In this document: in pieces, positions 33,723-42,362 of the stretch
Layout of the letters: every line of letters begins with the position of its first letter
Position numbering within the stretch: the first letter of the stretch is position 1
Assembly (NCBI GenBank): GCA_934090935.1
Contig: CAKOKD010000002.1
Location: 1 to 64,000, forward strand
Length of the DNA: 64,000 nt
Source of the DNA: an uncultured Bacilli bacterium
Lineage (GTDB): Bacteria > Bacillota_I > Bacilli_A > RF39 > UBA660
Reading direction: 5' to 3'
Translations under genes and position numbers: made by a program
The notes under the pieces: generated by a model
Database searches by the model: none
What the model was told of the DNA's origin: nothing
What the model saw: only the letters and a program-made list of their open reading frames with translations

Positions 33723-34316
33723 ATGAAAAATACTAAAGAAGTAATTTTATTTTACAAAGGAACTGTAAACTATGATCTTGAAAGCATTTCAAAAGAGATA
33801 GAATCACGTTTTGAAGATTTAAAGAATCCAATAATATCCAAAAGTGAAGGATTAATTGTTTTCAATAATAATGATAATTTTCAAATCGAGATAAACAATA
33901 AAAACGTTATTATAGTTATGAAATATCATTATTTTAACGAATTAACGTCAATTGTTTTTGATGTAATTGATGCCTTTGAAACCTATGATGTTAAATTCTC
34001 TAGAATAGGCTATATCTCATCAAACTTTGAGTCTCCTCTAAAAATAGATGCAGCAAAGAAAAAATTCTTAAAAGAAGAGGAGTTTAATGATGTTTTAGAG
34101 TTGAACTTAAACTGGTATAGAAAACTAGATTTTGACTCTTCATACATAAACTGTTGGGAAAGAGTTATAACAGATTCAACTCATTTCAAGGATTTATTAT
34201 TACAATATGACATTAACACTAGAAATGATGAAAATATTGAATTTGATATGAAGTTTATAAAGAAGTTCTTTAAAACTGCTGATACTTTTGTGGAATCGAG
34301 AATCGACTCTCTATGA
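33723..34316 (+). CDS. Hypothetical protein, 197 aa
   Basis: A soluble alpha/beta protein I do not recognise. It begins MKNTKEVILFYKGTVNYDLE and has a central LELNLNWYRKLDFD segment. ATG 33723 with TAGGAAAG is chosen over ATG 33705, which lies inside the ltaS end. It overlaps the VanZ gene by 4 nt (ATGA-type coupling), so it belongs to the run from 28545. Confidence 0.75.
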   Translation: MKNTKEVILFYKGTVNYDLESISKEIESRFEDLKNPIISKSEGLIVFNNNDNFQIEINNKNVIIVMKYHYFNELTSIVFDVIDAFETYDVKFSRIGYISSNFESPLKIDAAKKKFLKEEEFNDVLELNLNWYRKLDFDSSYINCWERVITDSTHFKDLLLQYDINTRNDENIEFDMKFIKKFFKTADTFVESRIDSL

Positions 34317-34750
34317 TAAGAAAAATTACATCGGTTTTTCTAGTTGTTGTTTGGAGTATGCTTATCTTTTCGTTTTCAAATCAAGACGGAAGTTCTTCAA
34401 AGAAGGAATCAGATACCTTGATTGATGGTATAAGTGCCATACTAAAAATCAAAGAGGAAAATCGTGAAAAAATGACTTTCCCGATAAGAAAATTTGCTCA
34501 TTTTTTTGTATATTTTGTTTTAGGTTTTCTTATATTCAATATGCTCCACACTTTTAATCTTAAATGTTCATCTATATTTTATATTTCAATTGTAGTTTGC
34601 ATACTTTTTGCAGGAAGTGATGAGTTGCATCAATACTTTATACAGGATAGAAGTGCTAAAATAAGTGATGCTTTACTTGATTCAAGTGCCGCATTAATAG
34701 GTATTTATACTTATTATATTTTGACAAGGAAAAAGTATGAAAATAAGTAA
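34313..34750 (+). CDS. VanZ family membrane protein
   Basis: A 145-aa protein with about four membrane helices. The VanZ signatures are FSFSNQDGSSS, RKFAHFFVYFVLGFL and FAGSDELHQYFIQDRSAKI followed by DALLDSSAALIG. VanZ-type proteins influence the cell envelope and, in some cases, glycopeptide susceptibility, by an unknown mechanism. Start and stop overlap both neighbours (4 and 14 nt). Confidence 0.92.
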   Translation: MIRKITSVFLVVVWSMLIFSFSNQDGSSSKKESDTLIDGISAILKIKEENREKMTFPIRKFAHFFVYFVLGFLIFNMLHTFNLKCSSIFYISIVVCILFAGSDELHQYFIQDRSAKISDALLDSSAALIGIYTYYILTRKKYENK

Positions 34751-35279
34751 CTTTTTACTAGCTATAATGCTAAGTATAACAATAATAATTTCATCTTTTA
34801 CTTTAACTGTTTTATCAAAAAGATTTCAAATAAACACCATAGAAAAAGAAGGTTATGTTGAGATTATCAGTTCAAATACAAATGTATCAAAAGAGATAGT
34901 AAAAAACGATTTAAAGGATTATATAAAAAATGGATATGTAAATCAAAATTATGAGAATAAAGAATATGAAGATTACATTAATTACTTTCCAATAAAGAAA
35001 AGCGTGTATAAATATATTTATTCATTAACCATAATTTTATTAGTCATCTGTTATGTCGTGTTTTGTAAAACGAAGAAAAAACATAACATCTATTTGATTT
35101 TCTTTATAACTTCAATAATTCTTGTTTTATTTTATGGAACCATATATTTAACTATAGATACTAATATGATATTTGTAAGTTTAATTATGCGTTTTTTACA
35201 TTTTATCCTCTTTATCGCAGATCTTCTTTTTATGGAAAGTATTATAAACAGAAAAACTCTTTTCTCATCTAACAACTGA
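34737..35279 (+). CDS. Membrane protein, 180 aa, unknown
   Basis: One N-terminal helix (about residues 5-25), an extracytoplasmic stretch of about 65 aa rich in Asn/Tyr, then three helices (about 92-110, 117-140 and 147-165). The family is not recognised. It overlaps vanZ by 14 nt and is the last gene of the run from 28545. It probably acts in the envelope. Confidence 0.72.
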   Translation: MKISNFLLAIMLSITIIISSFTLTVLSKRFQINTIEKEGYVEIISSNTNVSKEIVKNDLKDYIKNGYVNQNYENKEYEDYINYFPIKKSVYKYIYSLTIILLVICYVVFCKTKKKHNIYLIFFITSIILVLFYGTIYLTIDTNMIFVSLIMRFLHFILFIADLLFMESIINRKTLFSSNN

Positions 35280-35325
35280 GGAATAAAATTAGTCCATTAT
35301 GGGAAAATATAATTGTGGTGATTAT

Positions 35326-35562
35326 ATGACTGGAATGGACGAAAACTATGTTTACTATTTAGTTAGTAGGAATTTAAAAAGAATTAGAAAAGAAAAAGGA
35401 TTAACTCAAGAACAACTTGCAGAATTAAGCACTTATTCACTAGGATTTATTATGAATATTGAAAGTGAAAAATATCATCAAACTTTTTCTTTGGGTACTT
35501 TATGGCAATTTGGTAAAGTCTTAAACGTAGATATTCGCGAATTCTTTAAACCACTAGATTAA
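35326..35562 (+). CDS. Small XRE-family helix-turn-helix regulator
   Basis: A 78-aa one-domain DNA-binding protein: LVSRNLKRIRKEKGLTQEQL, AELSTYSLGFIMNIES and TLWQFGKVLNVDIREFF form the five-helix Cro/CI fold. GTGGTGATT precedes ATG 35326; ATG 35299 is an alternative. It converges on sigK, with a shared bidirectional terminator between. Targets are unknown. Confidence 0.85.
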   Translation: MTGMDENYVYYLVSRNLKRIRKEKGLTQEQLAELSTYSLGFIMNIESEKYHQTFSLGTLWQFGKVLNVDIREFFKPLD

Positions 35563-35573
35563 ACTAGTGGTTT
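35548..35573. terminator. Bidirectional terminator between xre and sigK
   Basis: AAACCACTAG/CTAGTGGTTT perfect 10-bp stem with a 6-nt loop spanning the XRE stop codon. A/T runs on both sides serve either strand. Confidence 0.75.
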
Positions 35574-36265
35574 TATAATTCAACATTTTTCTTTTTACAT
35601 TCACGATATATTTTAGAAATTGCTCTTTTTTCAATTCTAGAAACATATGATCTCGAAATACCTAAATTCTCAGCAATCTCTTTTTGAGTAAGTTCATCCT
35701 GATTAAAAAGTCCATATCTTTTTATAATGATATCTTTTTCACGAGGATTAAGAATGCTTAAATACCATTCAATGCTATCAATATTTTGATGTTTGTGAAT
35801 TGTATCAGCAATATCCTCATCGTTAGATTTTATTACATCCATTAAACTAATTTCATTTCCTTCAGAATCATGTCCAATTGCATCATTTAAAGAAACATTA
35901 TTTAAATTTTTTTTATTGCTTCTAAAATACATTAGAATTTCATTTTCAATACAACGAGCTACATAGGTTGTTAATTTATTTTTCTTATCCGGTTTAAATG
36001 AGTCAATTCCTTTAATTAATCCAATTGTTCCTATGCTTATAAGATCATCATTTATTTTTTCTATTCTTTCAAATTTTTTTACAATATGGGCAACTAATCT
36101 CAAATTATGTTCAATTAATTTAGCACGAGCATCTTTATTGCCAAGTTTCATTTCACCAATAAGTTTTTCTTCCTCTTCACTGGATAAAGGATTTGGAAAA
36201 ACATTGATAGAATAAGAACCAGTAGAGAAGGATAAAAGATTAAATAAATGAATTAAAAATAACAT
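35573..36265 (-). CDS. sigK: Sporulation sigma factor K (pro-sigma-K type)
   Basis: A 230-aa sigma-70 family protein with region 2 LIEHNLRLVAHIVKKFERI, DLISIGTIGLIKGI, then ARCIENEILMYFR, and region 4 LTQKEIAENLGISRSYVSRI. These blocks match sigma-K closely. The N-terminus is a short hydrophobic pro-sequence followed by SYSINVFPNPLSS, aligning with Bacillus pro-sigma-K at its SpoIVFB cleavage point (Ser-Tyr). The gene is uninterrupted: no skin-like element. ATG 36265 has AGGTGATAG upstream. In spore formers this factor runs late mother-cell transcription. Confidence 0.88.
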   Translation of the reverse strand: MLFLIHLFNLLSFSTGSYSINVFPNPLSSEEEEKLIGEMKLGNKDARAKLIEHNLRLVAHIVKKFERIEKINDDLISIGTIGLIKGIDSFKPDKKNKLTTYVARCIENEILMYFRSNKKNLNNVSLNDAIGHDSEGNEISLMDVIKSNDEDIADTIHKHQNIDSIEWYLSILNPREKDIIIKRYGLFNQDELTQKEIAENLGISRSYVSRIEKRAISKIYRECKKKNVEL

Positions 36266-36373
36266 ACTATCACCTAATAAATTTAATGATTTTTTGTAAA
36301 ATATTATGAATATAAAATGTAAATAACTTGATAAATAGTAGACAATAAATTATAATTTAAATAGGTGAGACGT

Positions 36374-38065
36374 ATGAAAAAAAGAGGATTATGTATATTA
36401 TTAGTTTTTATGACTCTTATTTGCTTTAATGCAAACGTTAAAGCTGAGGGAAGTTGTAGCTGTTATTATGGAACTGATTCAGTTGGAATAATAGTAAATG
36501 TAAGTGATTCTGGCGCCCCTAGTGTAATAAAAACCGGAACTCAAGCAACGCACCTGAATTTATCAACTAATAATTTATCTGTTACCAATTTTAAAGATAC
36601 CACAAATAAAGTATGGAAATGTCCAAACAATTTGTATTACACAATAACTAGTTCAGGGAGAAGTGTTACGTATTCAAATATTGGTGTTACAAAACCATCA
36701 AGTGGTAATGTTGGAAATTCTTCATTAGTTTCAAGCAAAAGTAGTGAAGGTGCAAAGTATGAGTCTTCATCAAGTGGAAGTAATAATCAAAAAGATATCA
36801 ATTGCGTTTATGGTAATTTTACTCTTACCATCGATAATAATAATAAAAAAATTAGTGGAAGTAATGCTGGATGTTCAAGCATTAATATTCCATCATATAG
36901 TGATCTTGGGGATAAGACTCAGTGCCCAAAGGTAATATATGGTTATAAATATTCAGTACCAAGAACGACTGGATTTACATGTTCTTATTCATTGAAACCA
37001 ACTCCTTTATATTCAACAATTGAGTTAAATGGAAAAGAGCCCGTTTTTGATGCAAATGGTGACAACGTTAGTTCCGTTGAACCTGATTCTAATAACAACC
37101 AAACAAGTGAAACTGATTCTGAATATTATACAAGATGCCCTTTAGGAGTAGATGTAACTAAGGACTTATATGGAATATTGAAAATAGTCAAAATTGTTGC
37201 TCCACTTTTGGTAATCGCGCTTACTATTCTTGATCTAGTTCGTGCTTTAGCAAAAGGAGATATCCAAGGAGAATCAAAAAAATTAGTAAATCATTTTATT
37301 AGAAGATCAATACTTGCAGTTATATTATTCTTCTTACCAGTGCTTATTAATCAAGCGATGATTTTAGCTGATATATGGGATGAAAATGGAACATGTGATT
37401 TTAGTAATTCTGTAACTATAAATGAAAATAATAAAAACAATAACGAAGATAATAAAGATAAATGTTCATCAAGAAGCGCTAATCAAAGATATTGTGAAAA
37501 TAAATCAGGATGTAAATGGAACTCTGTAACTAATACATGTGGGGAAGCAACTACAACTGATTATCGAAAAGAAAATTGCGATGGATATTATGATGCAACA
37601 AGTGATGAATGTGTTAAAAAGAGCAATATAACATGTGCTACATTCAGTGGTGAAAAAGCCAAATGTAAAAATTTATCAAAGAGTTATGGATTAACTTGCT
37701 CATTCAATGAAGTAAGTTTTGAATGTAGTGAAGATACAAGTACAACTATAACACAGCCATCTAATGGTAATAATAACAACAATAATAACAATAATAACAA
37801 CAACAGTAATAATACTGTTGTAAGCGATATTTCAAAATTTCCAAAAGATTCGCTAAACTGCTGGCAACACGGATATGATACTTGTAGTGGTGTTTGTAAA
37901 TGGTCAGGAGAAAATGCTGGAACAGGTGGATGCCGTAGTGCTAGTGAAGTAAGTGAAAGTATTGTCAAAGATGTTTGCTCACTTGCAACGGACCGTGATC
38001 AATGTACATCTTTAGATTCTTATTGTTACTGGACAACTTACAGCTGTGCTCCTTATAGTGAATAA
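36374..38065 (+). CDS. Secreted/membrane protein with VirB2-like helix pair and Cys-rich C-terminus
   Basis: A 563-aa protein with a signal peptide (LCILLVFMTLICFNANVKA). The N-terminal 240 residues are Ser/Asn/Cys-rich. A pair of membrane helices follows (ILKIVKIVAPLLVIALTILD and RSILAVILFFLPVLINQAMI), reminiscent of TrbC/VirB2-type pilins. The C-terminal 190 residues hold repeated small Cys motifs (YCENKSGCKW, CSGVCKW, SYCYWTTYSC) and an Asn run encoded by AAT/AAC repeats (37768-37812). The family is not recognised. ATG 36374 has AGGTGAG upstream. Confidence 0.72.
   Translation: MKKRGLCILLVFMTLICFNANVKAEGSCSCYYGTDSVGIIVNVSDSGAPSVIKTGTQATHLNLSTNNLSVTNFKDTTNKVWKCPNNLYYTITSSGRSVTYSNIGVTKPSSGNVGNSSLVSSKSSEGAKYESSSSGSNNQKDINCVYGNFTLTIDNNNKKISGSNAGCSSINIPSYSDLGDKTQCPKVIYGYKYSVPRTTGFTCSYSLKPTPLYSTIELNGKEPVFDANGDNVSSVEPDSNNNQTSETDSEYYTRCPLGVDVTKDLYGILKIVKIVAPLLVIALTILDLVRALAKGDIQGESKKLVNHFIRRSILAVILFFLPVLINQAMILADIWDENGTCDFSNSVTINENNKNNNEDNKDKCSSRSANQRYCENKSGCKWNSVTNTCGEATTTDYRKENCDGYYDATSDECVKKSNITCATFSGEKAKCKNLSKSYGLTCSFNEVSFECSEDTSTTITQPSNGNNNNNNNNNNNNSNNTVVSDISKFPKDSLNCWQHGYDTCSGVCKWSGENAGTGGCRSASEVSESIVKDVCSLATDRDQCTSLDSYCYWTTYSCAPYSE
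37768..37812 (+). repeat. AAT/AAC trinucleotide run encoding poly-Asn
   Basis: About 15 consecutive triplets, nearly all Asn codons, inside the gene at 36374. It forms a low-complexity linker and may vary in length between strains. Confidence 0.85.
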
Positions 38066-38088
38066 TCAATAATAAAAGTATTAAATAA

Positions 38089-38112
38089 AAAGTGCATAAG
38101 CACTTTTTTTTT
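38089..38112 (+). terminator. Rho-independent terminator
   Basis: AAAGTGC/GCACTTT stem, ATAA loop, then T-run. Confidence 0.83.
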
Positions 38113-38143
38113 GATATAATTAACATTAGTTAGGAAGATAAAT

Positions 38144-38668
38144 ATGATAGATAAATTTGTGCCTGATAAATACTTTAAAAGTATCTATGACATTAACTAT
38201 GATGCTTTAAAACAAAGTGGAGTAAAATGCTTAATATTTGATGTTGCAAATACTTTAATGCCTGAAAGCAAAACTAAACCAAATAAAAAAGTAAAAGATT
38301 TGTTTGAAGATTTAAAAGACATGGGGTTTAAGATTATTCTTATGAGCAATAGTTTTAAAAAAAATGTTGAGACATTTAAAGAAGAGCTATGTGTTGATTC
38401 AGCTTATCTTTCATTTAAACCTTTAAAAAATAAATATAAGAAAATTATTAAACTTTTTAATTTTAAAGATACCGAAATAGCATGTATAGGTGATCAACTT
38501 TTATATGATATTCTAGGAGCAAATAGAATGGATTTTACATCAATACTTGTAAATCCAATTAGCATCGATGAATATGCTGTTTCTAAACTGAATCGAAAAT
38601 TAGAAAACTTAATTATAAAAAGAATAACGAAAAAAGATTTGTTTAAAAAAGGAAGATATTATGAATAA
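38144..38668 (+). CDS. yqeG: YqeG-family HAD phosphatase, altered motif I
   Basis: A 174-aa HAD-IIIA protein found beside yqeH in Bacillota. It has GVKCLIFDVANTLMPESK (motif I), IILMSNS (motif II), LSFKPLKNKY with the motif III Lys, and ACIGDQLLYDILGANRM (motif IV). Motif I reads DVANT where the family normally has DxDNT, so the second Asp, the usual general acid/base, is Ala. The protein may be catalytically weak or structural. It overlaps yqeH by 8 nt. Confidence 0.87.
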   Translation: MIDKFVPDKYFKSIYDINYDALKQSGVKCLIFDVANTLMPESKTKPNKKVKDLFEDLKDMGFKIILMSNSFKKNVETFKEELCVDSAYLSFKPLKNKYKKIIKLFNFKDTEIACIGDQLLYDILGANRMDFTSILVNPISIDEYAVSKLNRKLENLIIKRITKKDLFKKGRYYE

Positions 38669-39653
38669 AATATGTTTTGGATGTGGAGTTAAATTACAAT
38701 CTACCGATAAAGAAAAACTTGGTTATGTACCAGAAGGAAAGTTGGATACATCAAAGTATTGTATGCGTTGTTTTAGAATGATGCATTATGGAGAAATGAA
38801 ATCGGAGGAAACTCCTAAAGATAAAAAAGAGATAATTAACAAAATCAATAAGGATAATAAATTTGTTATATTCTTAGTTGACTTTTTAAATATAAATGAA
38901 AATACAATGGATTTATATAGAAGTATAAAACGAGACAAACTTCTTGTAATCAATAAGTGCGAGTTATTACCAAAACATGTTAACCGTGAAAACATAAGAA
39001 ATTTCGTCAAGGAATATTATCACGTTAATGGAGAGATAAGGCTTAAAGGTGGAAATAATTCTCATGGAGCTACGTCAATCTTAAATTATTTAGAAAAAAA
39101 TAATATAAAAGAAACTTATATAGTTGGAATGACTAATGCTGGTAAAAGTACTTTAATAAATGATCTAATAAAAGCAACAAATACAGATATTTCTAAAATT
39201 AATGTAAACAATAAAAAGAATACAACTCTTGATTTTATTCGTGTAAAATTGAATAATGGTCTTCTTTTAATTGATTCTCCAGGAATTGTTTTTTGTGACT
39301 TTGTGTCATGTGATGTTGTTGATGATAGTGTTGGTGCTTATAGTTTTAACATGAAGTCAGGTGAGACTTTGGCTTTACTTGATAGAAAATATTATGTAAA
39401 AGTAGATTCGCCAACTCCAATAACTTTTTATACTAATTTAAATGCAAAAAATGTTGCTAAGAAAGTTTATAAGAATCTTGAGAAATTGGACAATTCAATA
39501 GAAGTTTTGGGAAATACAGATATTATTATAAAAGGTATTGGTTTTATATCTATAAAAAATAGAACAAAAATAAGTCTTAATATAGATCCTAAATATTTAG
39601 AAATTAGAAAGAGTATTTTTGGAGGTATTTATGAAAATACAAGTAATGAGTGA
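38661..39653 (+). CDS. yqeH: YqeH, circularly permuted GTPase in 30S ribosome assembly
   Basis: A 330-aa GTPase. An N-terminal zinc-finger-like region (CFGCGVKLQ and KYCMRCFRMMHYG, four Cys) precedes the permuted G-domain: NKCELLP (G4) comes before GMTNAGKSTLIN (G1), then TTLDFIRV and LIDSPGI (G3). The C-terminal domain would bind RNA or protein. The order G4-G1-G3 is diagnostic. It overlaps yqeG at its start and mutL by 23 nt at its end. Confidence 0.94.
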   Translation: MNKICFGCGVKLQSTDKEKLGYVPEGKLDTSKYCMRCFRMMHYGEMKSEETPKDKKEIINKINKDNKFVIFLVDFLNINENTMDLYRSIKRDKLLVINKCELLPKHVNRENIRNFVKEYYHVNGEIRLKGGNNSHGATSILNYLEKNNIKETYIVGMTNAGKSTLINDLIKATNTDISKINVNNKKNTTLDFIRVKLNNGLLLIDSPGIVFCDFVSCDVVDDSVGAYSFNMKSGETLALLDRKYYVKVDSPTPITFYTNLNAKNVAKKVYKNLEKLDNSIEVLGNTDIIIKGIGFISIKNRTKISLNIDPKYLEIRKSIFGGIYENTSNE

Positions 39654-41406
39654 TGATTTAGCTAATAAAATTGCTGCTGGAGAAGTTGTTGAAAGAATTT
39701 CTTCAGTTGTCAAAGAATTAGTTGAAAATAGTATTGATGCTGGTAGTAAAACTATAATAGTTGATTTAGTTGAAAGTGGAACTAAACAAATAAAAGTAAC
39801 TGATGATGGAAGTGGAATGGATCATGATGATGCTCTTTTATCATTTAGAAGACATGCAACTAGTAAGATAAAAAAAGAAGATGATTTATTTTTTATTTCT
39901 ACATTGGGATTTCGTGGTGAAGCATTACCAAGTATTGCGTCAGTTTCAAAGGTGGATCTTCGTACTTCAACTGGAGTAGGTGGAACCCATATCGTTATTA
40001 ATGGAGGAACTTTAGTAACTGATGAAAATTCTCAAGAAAAGCGTGGAACAACTATAAGCGTCGATGATTTATTTTATAATACACCTGCTAGATTAAAATA
40101 TTTAAAAAGTGATATTACAGAACTTTCTAATGTTACTACTTATATTGAAAAACTAGCATTAAGTCATCCGAATATTTCTTTTACTTTAACCAATAATGAT
40201 AAAAGAATTGTATTTACTTCGGGTAGTTCTGATCTTCTTAAAACTATTCATGAAATATATAGTTATCAAGTTAGTTCTAATATGCTTTCTTTTAAAGCTA
40301 GCAATGATGATTATGATATCTCTGGTTTTATTTGTAAACCTAGCGTTTTAAAAAGCAATAGAAATCATATGACAACTATTGTTAATGGTAGATGTGTAAG
40401 AAATGCTGAAGTTAATGCAGCTATAAACGATGGATATCATACTTTTAAGCCAGATATAAAGTATCCGGTTGTAGTAATGATGATTGATACTGATCCAACA
40501 CTTATAGACGTTAATATCCATCCAACAAAACAAGATATTAAATTCTCAAAAATTGAAGGACTTAAAACTCTTATTACAGAAACAGTTAATTCCACATTAA
40601 AAAAAGCTCTTTTAATTCCAAAGATAGATACTTATGAATATCAAGAAATCAATGAATATCCAACAATATCTGACGTTGAAAAGATAGAAACTGAAGAGAT
40701 TCAATTTGATTTTAAAACGACTCCAAAAGAGGATATAACTAAGGAATCCACTTTTGAAGATATTAAGAAAATCGTCGATGAAACTAAAAATCCAGCATTA
40801 GTTGAAAATGAACAAATAAAAAAAGAAGAGTTATATGCTGTTGGAATTGCTTTAGGAACTTATATAATAGCTCAAAATGAAAAAGGAATGTATTTGATTG
40901 ATCAACACGCTGCTCAAGAAAGAATTAATTATGAACGTGTTTTAAGAGGGCTTGAAAGTGCAACTATTTATACAACACCTTTACTTCTTCCAATTCCAAT
41001 TGAACTTACTACATCGGAATTTTTAAAGATAAAAGAAAATATGAATGTATTAAACGATTTAGGTTTTAAAATAGAAGAATTTGGAATAAATACCTTTGTA
41101 GTTAAAGAGCATCCTACTTGGTTGATAAATGGATTAGAAACAGAAAGCATCAGACGTATTTTTGATATCATAATTGAAGGTAAAAATATGTTTGATCGCG
41201 TTAAATTTCATGATCATATAGCAGCAACTATGGCATGCAAAATGAGTGTTAAAGGGAATGAAGCGATAACACTTGAACAAGCTCAAAAACTTTTAGATGA
41301 TTTGGTTTTATGCAATAATCCATATAACTGTCCACATGGAAGACCAACAATAATTACATTTACTCGTTATGAACTTGAAAGAATGTTTAAAAGAGTTATG
41401 AATTAG
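39631..41406 (+). CDS. mutL: DNA mismatch repair protein MutL
   Basis: A 591-aa mismatch-repair ATPase/endonuclease. The GHKL ATPase has ELVENSIDAGS, DDGSGM and GFRGEALPSI. The C-terminal domain contains DQHAAQERINYE, the endonuclease metal motif, together with CPHGRPT. The nicking activity of Gram-positive MutL is therefore likely. ATG 39631 with TGGAGGT is chosen over TTG 39619. No mutS precedes it; it is coupled to yqeH. Confidence 0.95.
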   Translation: MKIQVMSDDLANKIAAGEVVERISSVVKELVENSIDAGSKTIIVDLVESGTKQIKVTDDGSGMDHDDALLSFRRHATSKIKKEDDLFFISTLGFRGEALPSIASVSKVDLRTSTGVGGTHIVINGGTLVTDENSQEKRGTTISVDDLFYNTPARLKYLKSDITELSNVTTYIEKLALSHPNISFTLTNNDKRIVFTSGSSDLLKTIHEIYSYQVSSNMLSFKASNDDYDISGFICKPSVLKSNRNHMTTIVNGRCVRNAEVNAAINDGYHTFKPDIKYPVVVMMIDTDPTLIDVNIHPTKQDIKFSKIEGLKTLITETVNSTLKKALLIPKIDTYEYQEINEYPTISDVEKIETEEIQFDFKTTPKEDITKESTFEDIKKIVDETKNPALVENEQIKKEELYAVGIALGTYIIAQNEKGMYLIDQHAAQERINYERVLRGLESATIYTTPLLLPIPIELTTSEFLKIKENMNVLNDLGFKIEEFGINTFVVKEHPTWLINGLETESIRRIFDIIIEGKNMFDRVKFHDHIAATMACKMSVKGNEAITLEQAQKLLDDLVLCNNPYNCPHGRPTIITFTRYELERMFKRVMN

Positions 41407-41414
41407 GAGGATTT

Positions 41415-42281
41415 ATGAAGAAAAAGATACTTATTGGTATTATTATTGCACTTGTTGTTTCAACTTCTATATTTATTATCTTCGTCCTTGGTAAAAAAGA
41501 TGGAAAAACAATTACTCCAACTCCAAGTGATAAAGTTTCATCAACTTCACGAGAAACAAGTGAAGTTACAACTGAGGAAACCTTTTTAACAACAGAAGAA
41601 ACAACAACTACAGTAACTACAACTATAAAAACGACTAAAAAGTCAGAAACAACTAAAAAAACTACTACTAAAAAGTCAACTACAACACTAGACTATAAAA
41701 AGGTTAAAGAAACTATAAGTGAAGAATCAACTAAATATGGTGTAGTAATTAAAGATAATTATGAAGTGACTTATAAAGTCTATAACGATGGTAGAAAAGA
41801 AGAGATAAGCAAAAAGAAGAAAAATACAACTTATGACTCTACCAATTTTAAAGCAACAACTGAAGAATTAAAGGCGGAAGCAACTACAGTAAGCAATGTT
41901 AATAAAAGCACATATGATGAAATGCTTACATATGTTAACAACTATAGAAGCGAGGTAAATGTAGGTCCGTTAGCTATTGATAATGATTTAAATTTAGCAG
42001 CAACTATCCGTGCTTTAGAGATGGCTTATTCCAAAAAGTTTTCCCATACAAGACCAGATGGAAGCATGTGTTATACTGTACTAGATGATTTAAAGTTAAA
42101 AACATCTGCCTCAGGAGAAAACATTGCTTATGGTCAAAGAACCGTGGCTGCTGTAAGTGAAGATTGGAAAAACTCTAAAGGACATTATGGAAACATGATA
42201 AGCGCAAGTTACAATAAAGTTGGATTTGGTAAATTCAGTCTAAATGGAGTTAATTATTGGGTTCAATTGTTTGAAAACTAA
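41415..42281 (+). CDS. Membrane-anchored CAP (SCP/PR1) domain protein
   Basis: A 288-aa protein with an N-terminal membrane segment (ILIGIIIALVVSTSIFIIFVL), a Thr/Lys-rich low-complexity stalk (about residues 35-95) and a C-terminal CAP domain: MLTYVNNYRSEVNVGPL, ALEMAYSKKFSHTRPDG, GENIAYG and GHYGNMIS. The two His residues and the Glu of the CAP cavity are present. Bacterial CAP proteins are extracellular; their function is poorly known. AGGAGGATT precedes ATG 41415, 8 nt after mutL. Confidence 0.9.
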   Translation: MKKKILIGIIIALVVSTSIFIIFVLGKKDGKTITPTPSDKVSSTSRETSEVTTEETFLTTEETTTTVTTTIKTTKKSETTKKTTTKKSTTTLDYKKVKETISEESTKYGVVIKDNYEVTYKVYNDGRKEEISKKKKNTTYDSTNFKATTEELKAEATTVSNVNKSTYDEMLTYVNNYRSEVNVGPLAIDNDLNLAATIRALEMAYSKKFSHTRPDGSMCYTVLDDLKLKTSASGENIAYGQRTVAAVSEDWKNSKGHYGNMISASYNKVGFGKFSLNGVNYWVQLFEN

Positions 42282-42297
42282 AATAAAAGGTAAAAAT

Positions 42298-42326
42298 TTG
42301 CAATTAATCCCTTTTCGGTGTATAAT
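42298..42326 (+). promoter_or_regulatory. Near-consensus sigma-A promoter for the three-gene unknown operon
   Basis: TTGCAA 42298-42303 and TATAAT 42321-42326 with a 17-bp spacer; CGGAGGGG (42347-42354) then serves ATG 42363. Confidence 0.8.
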
Positions 42327-42362
42327 ATCCCCCAAGTAAACGAATTCGGAGGGGTATTTTTT

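Noticed and set aside
37768..37812. Short regular repeats that could suggest a CRISPR-like array
   Set aside because: They are contiguous Asn triplets inside a reading frame, with no spacers. No cas genes or spaced direct repeats were seen anywhere in the window.
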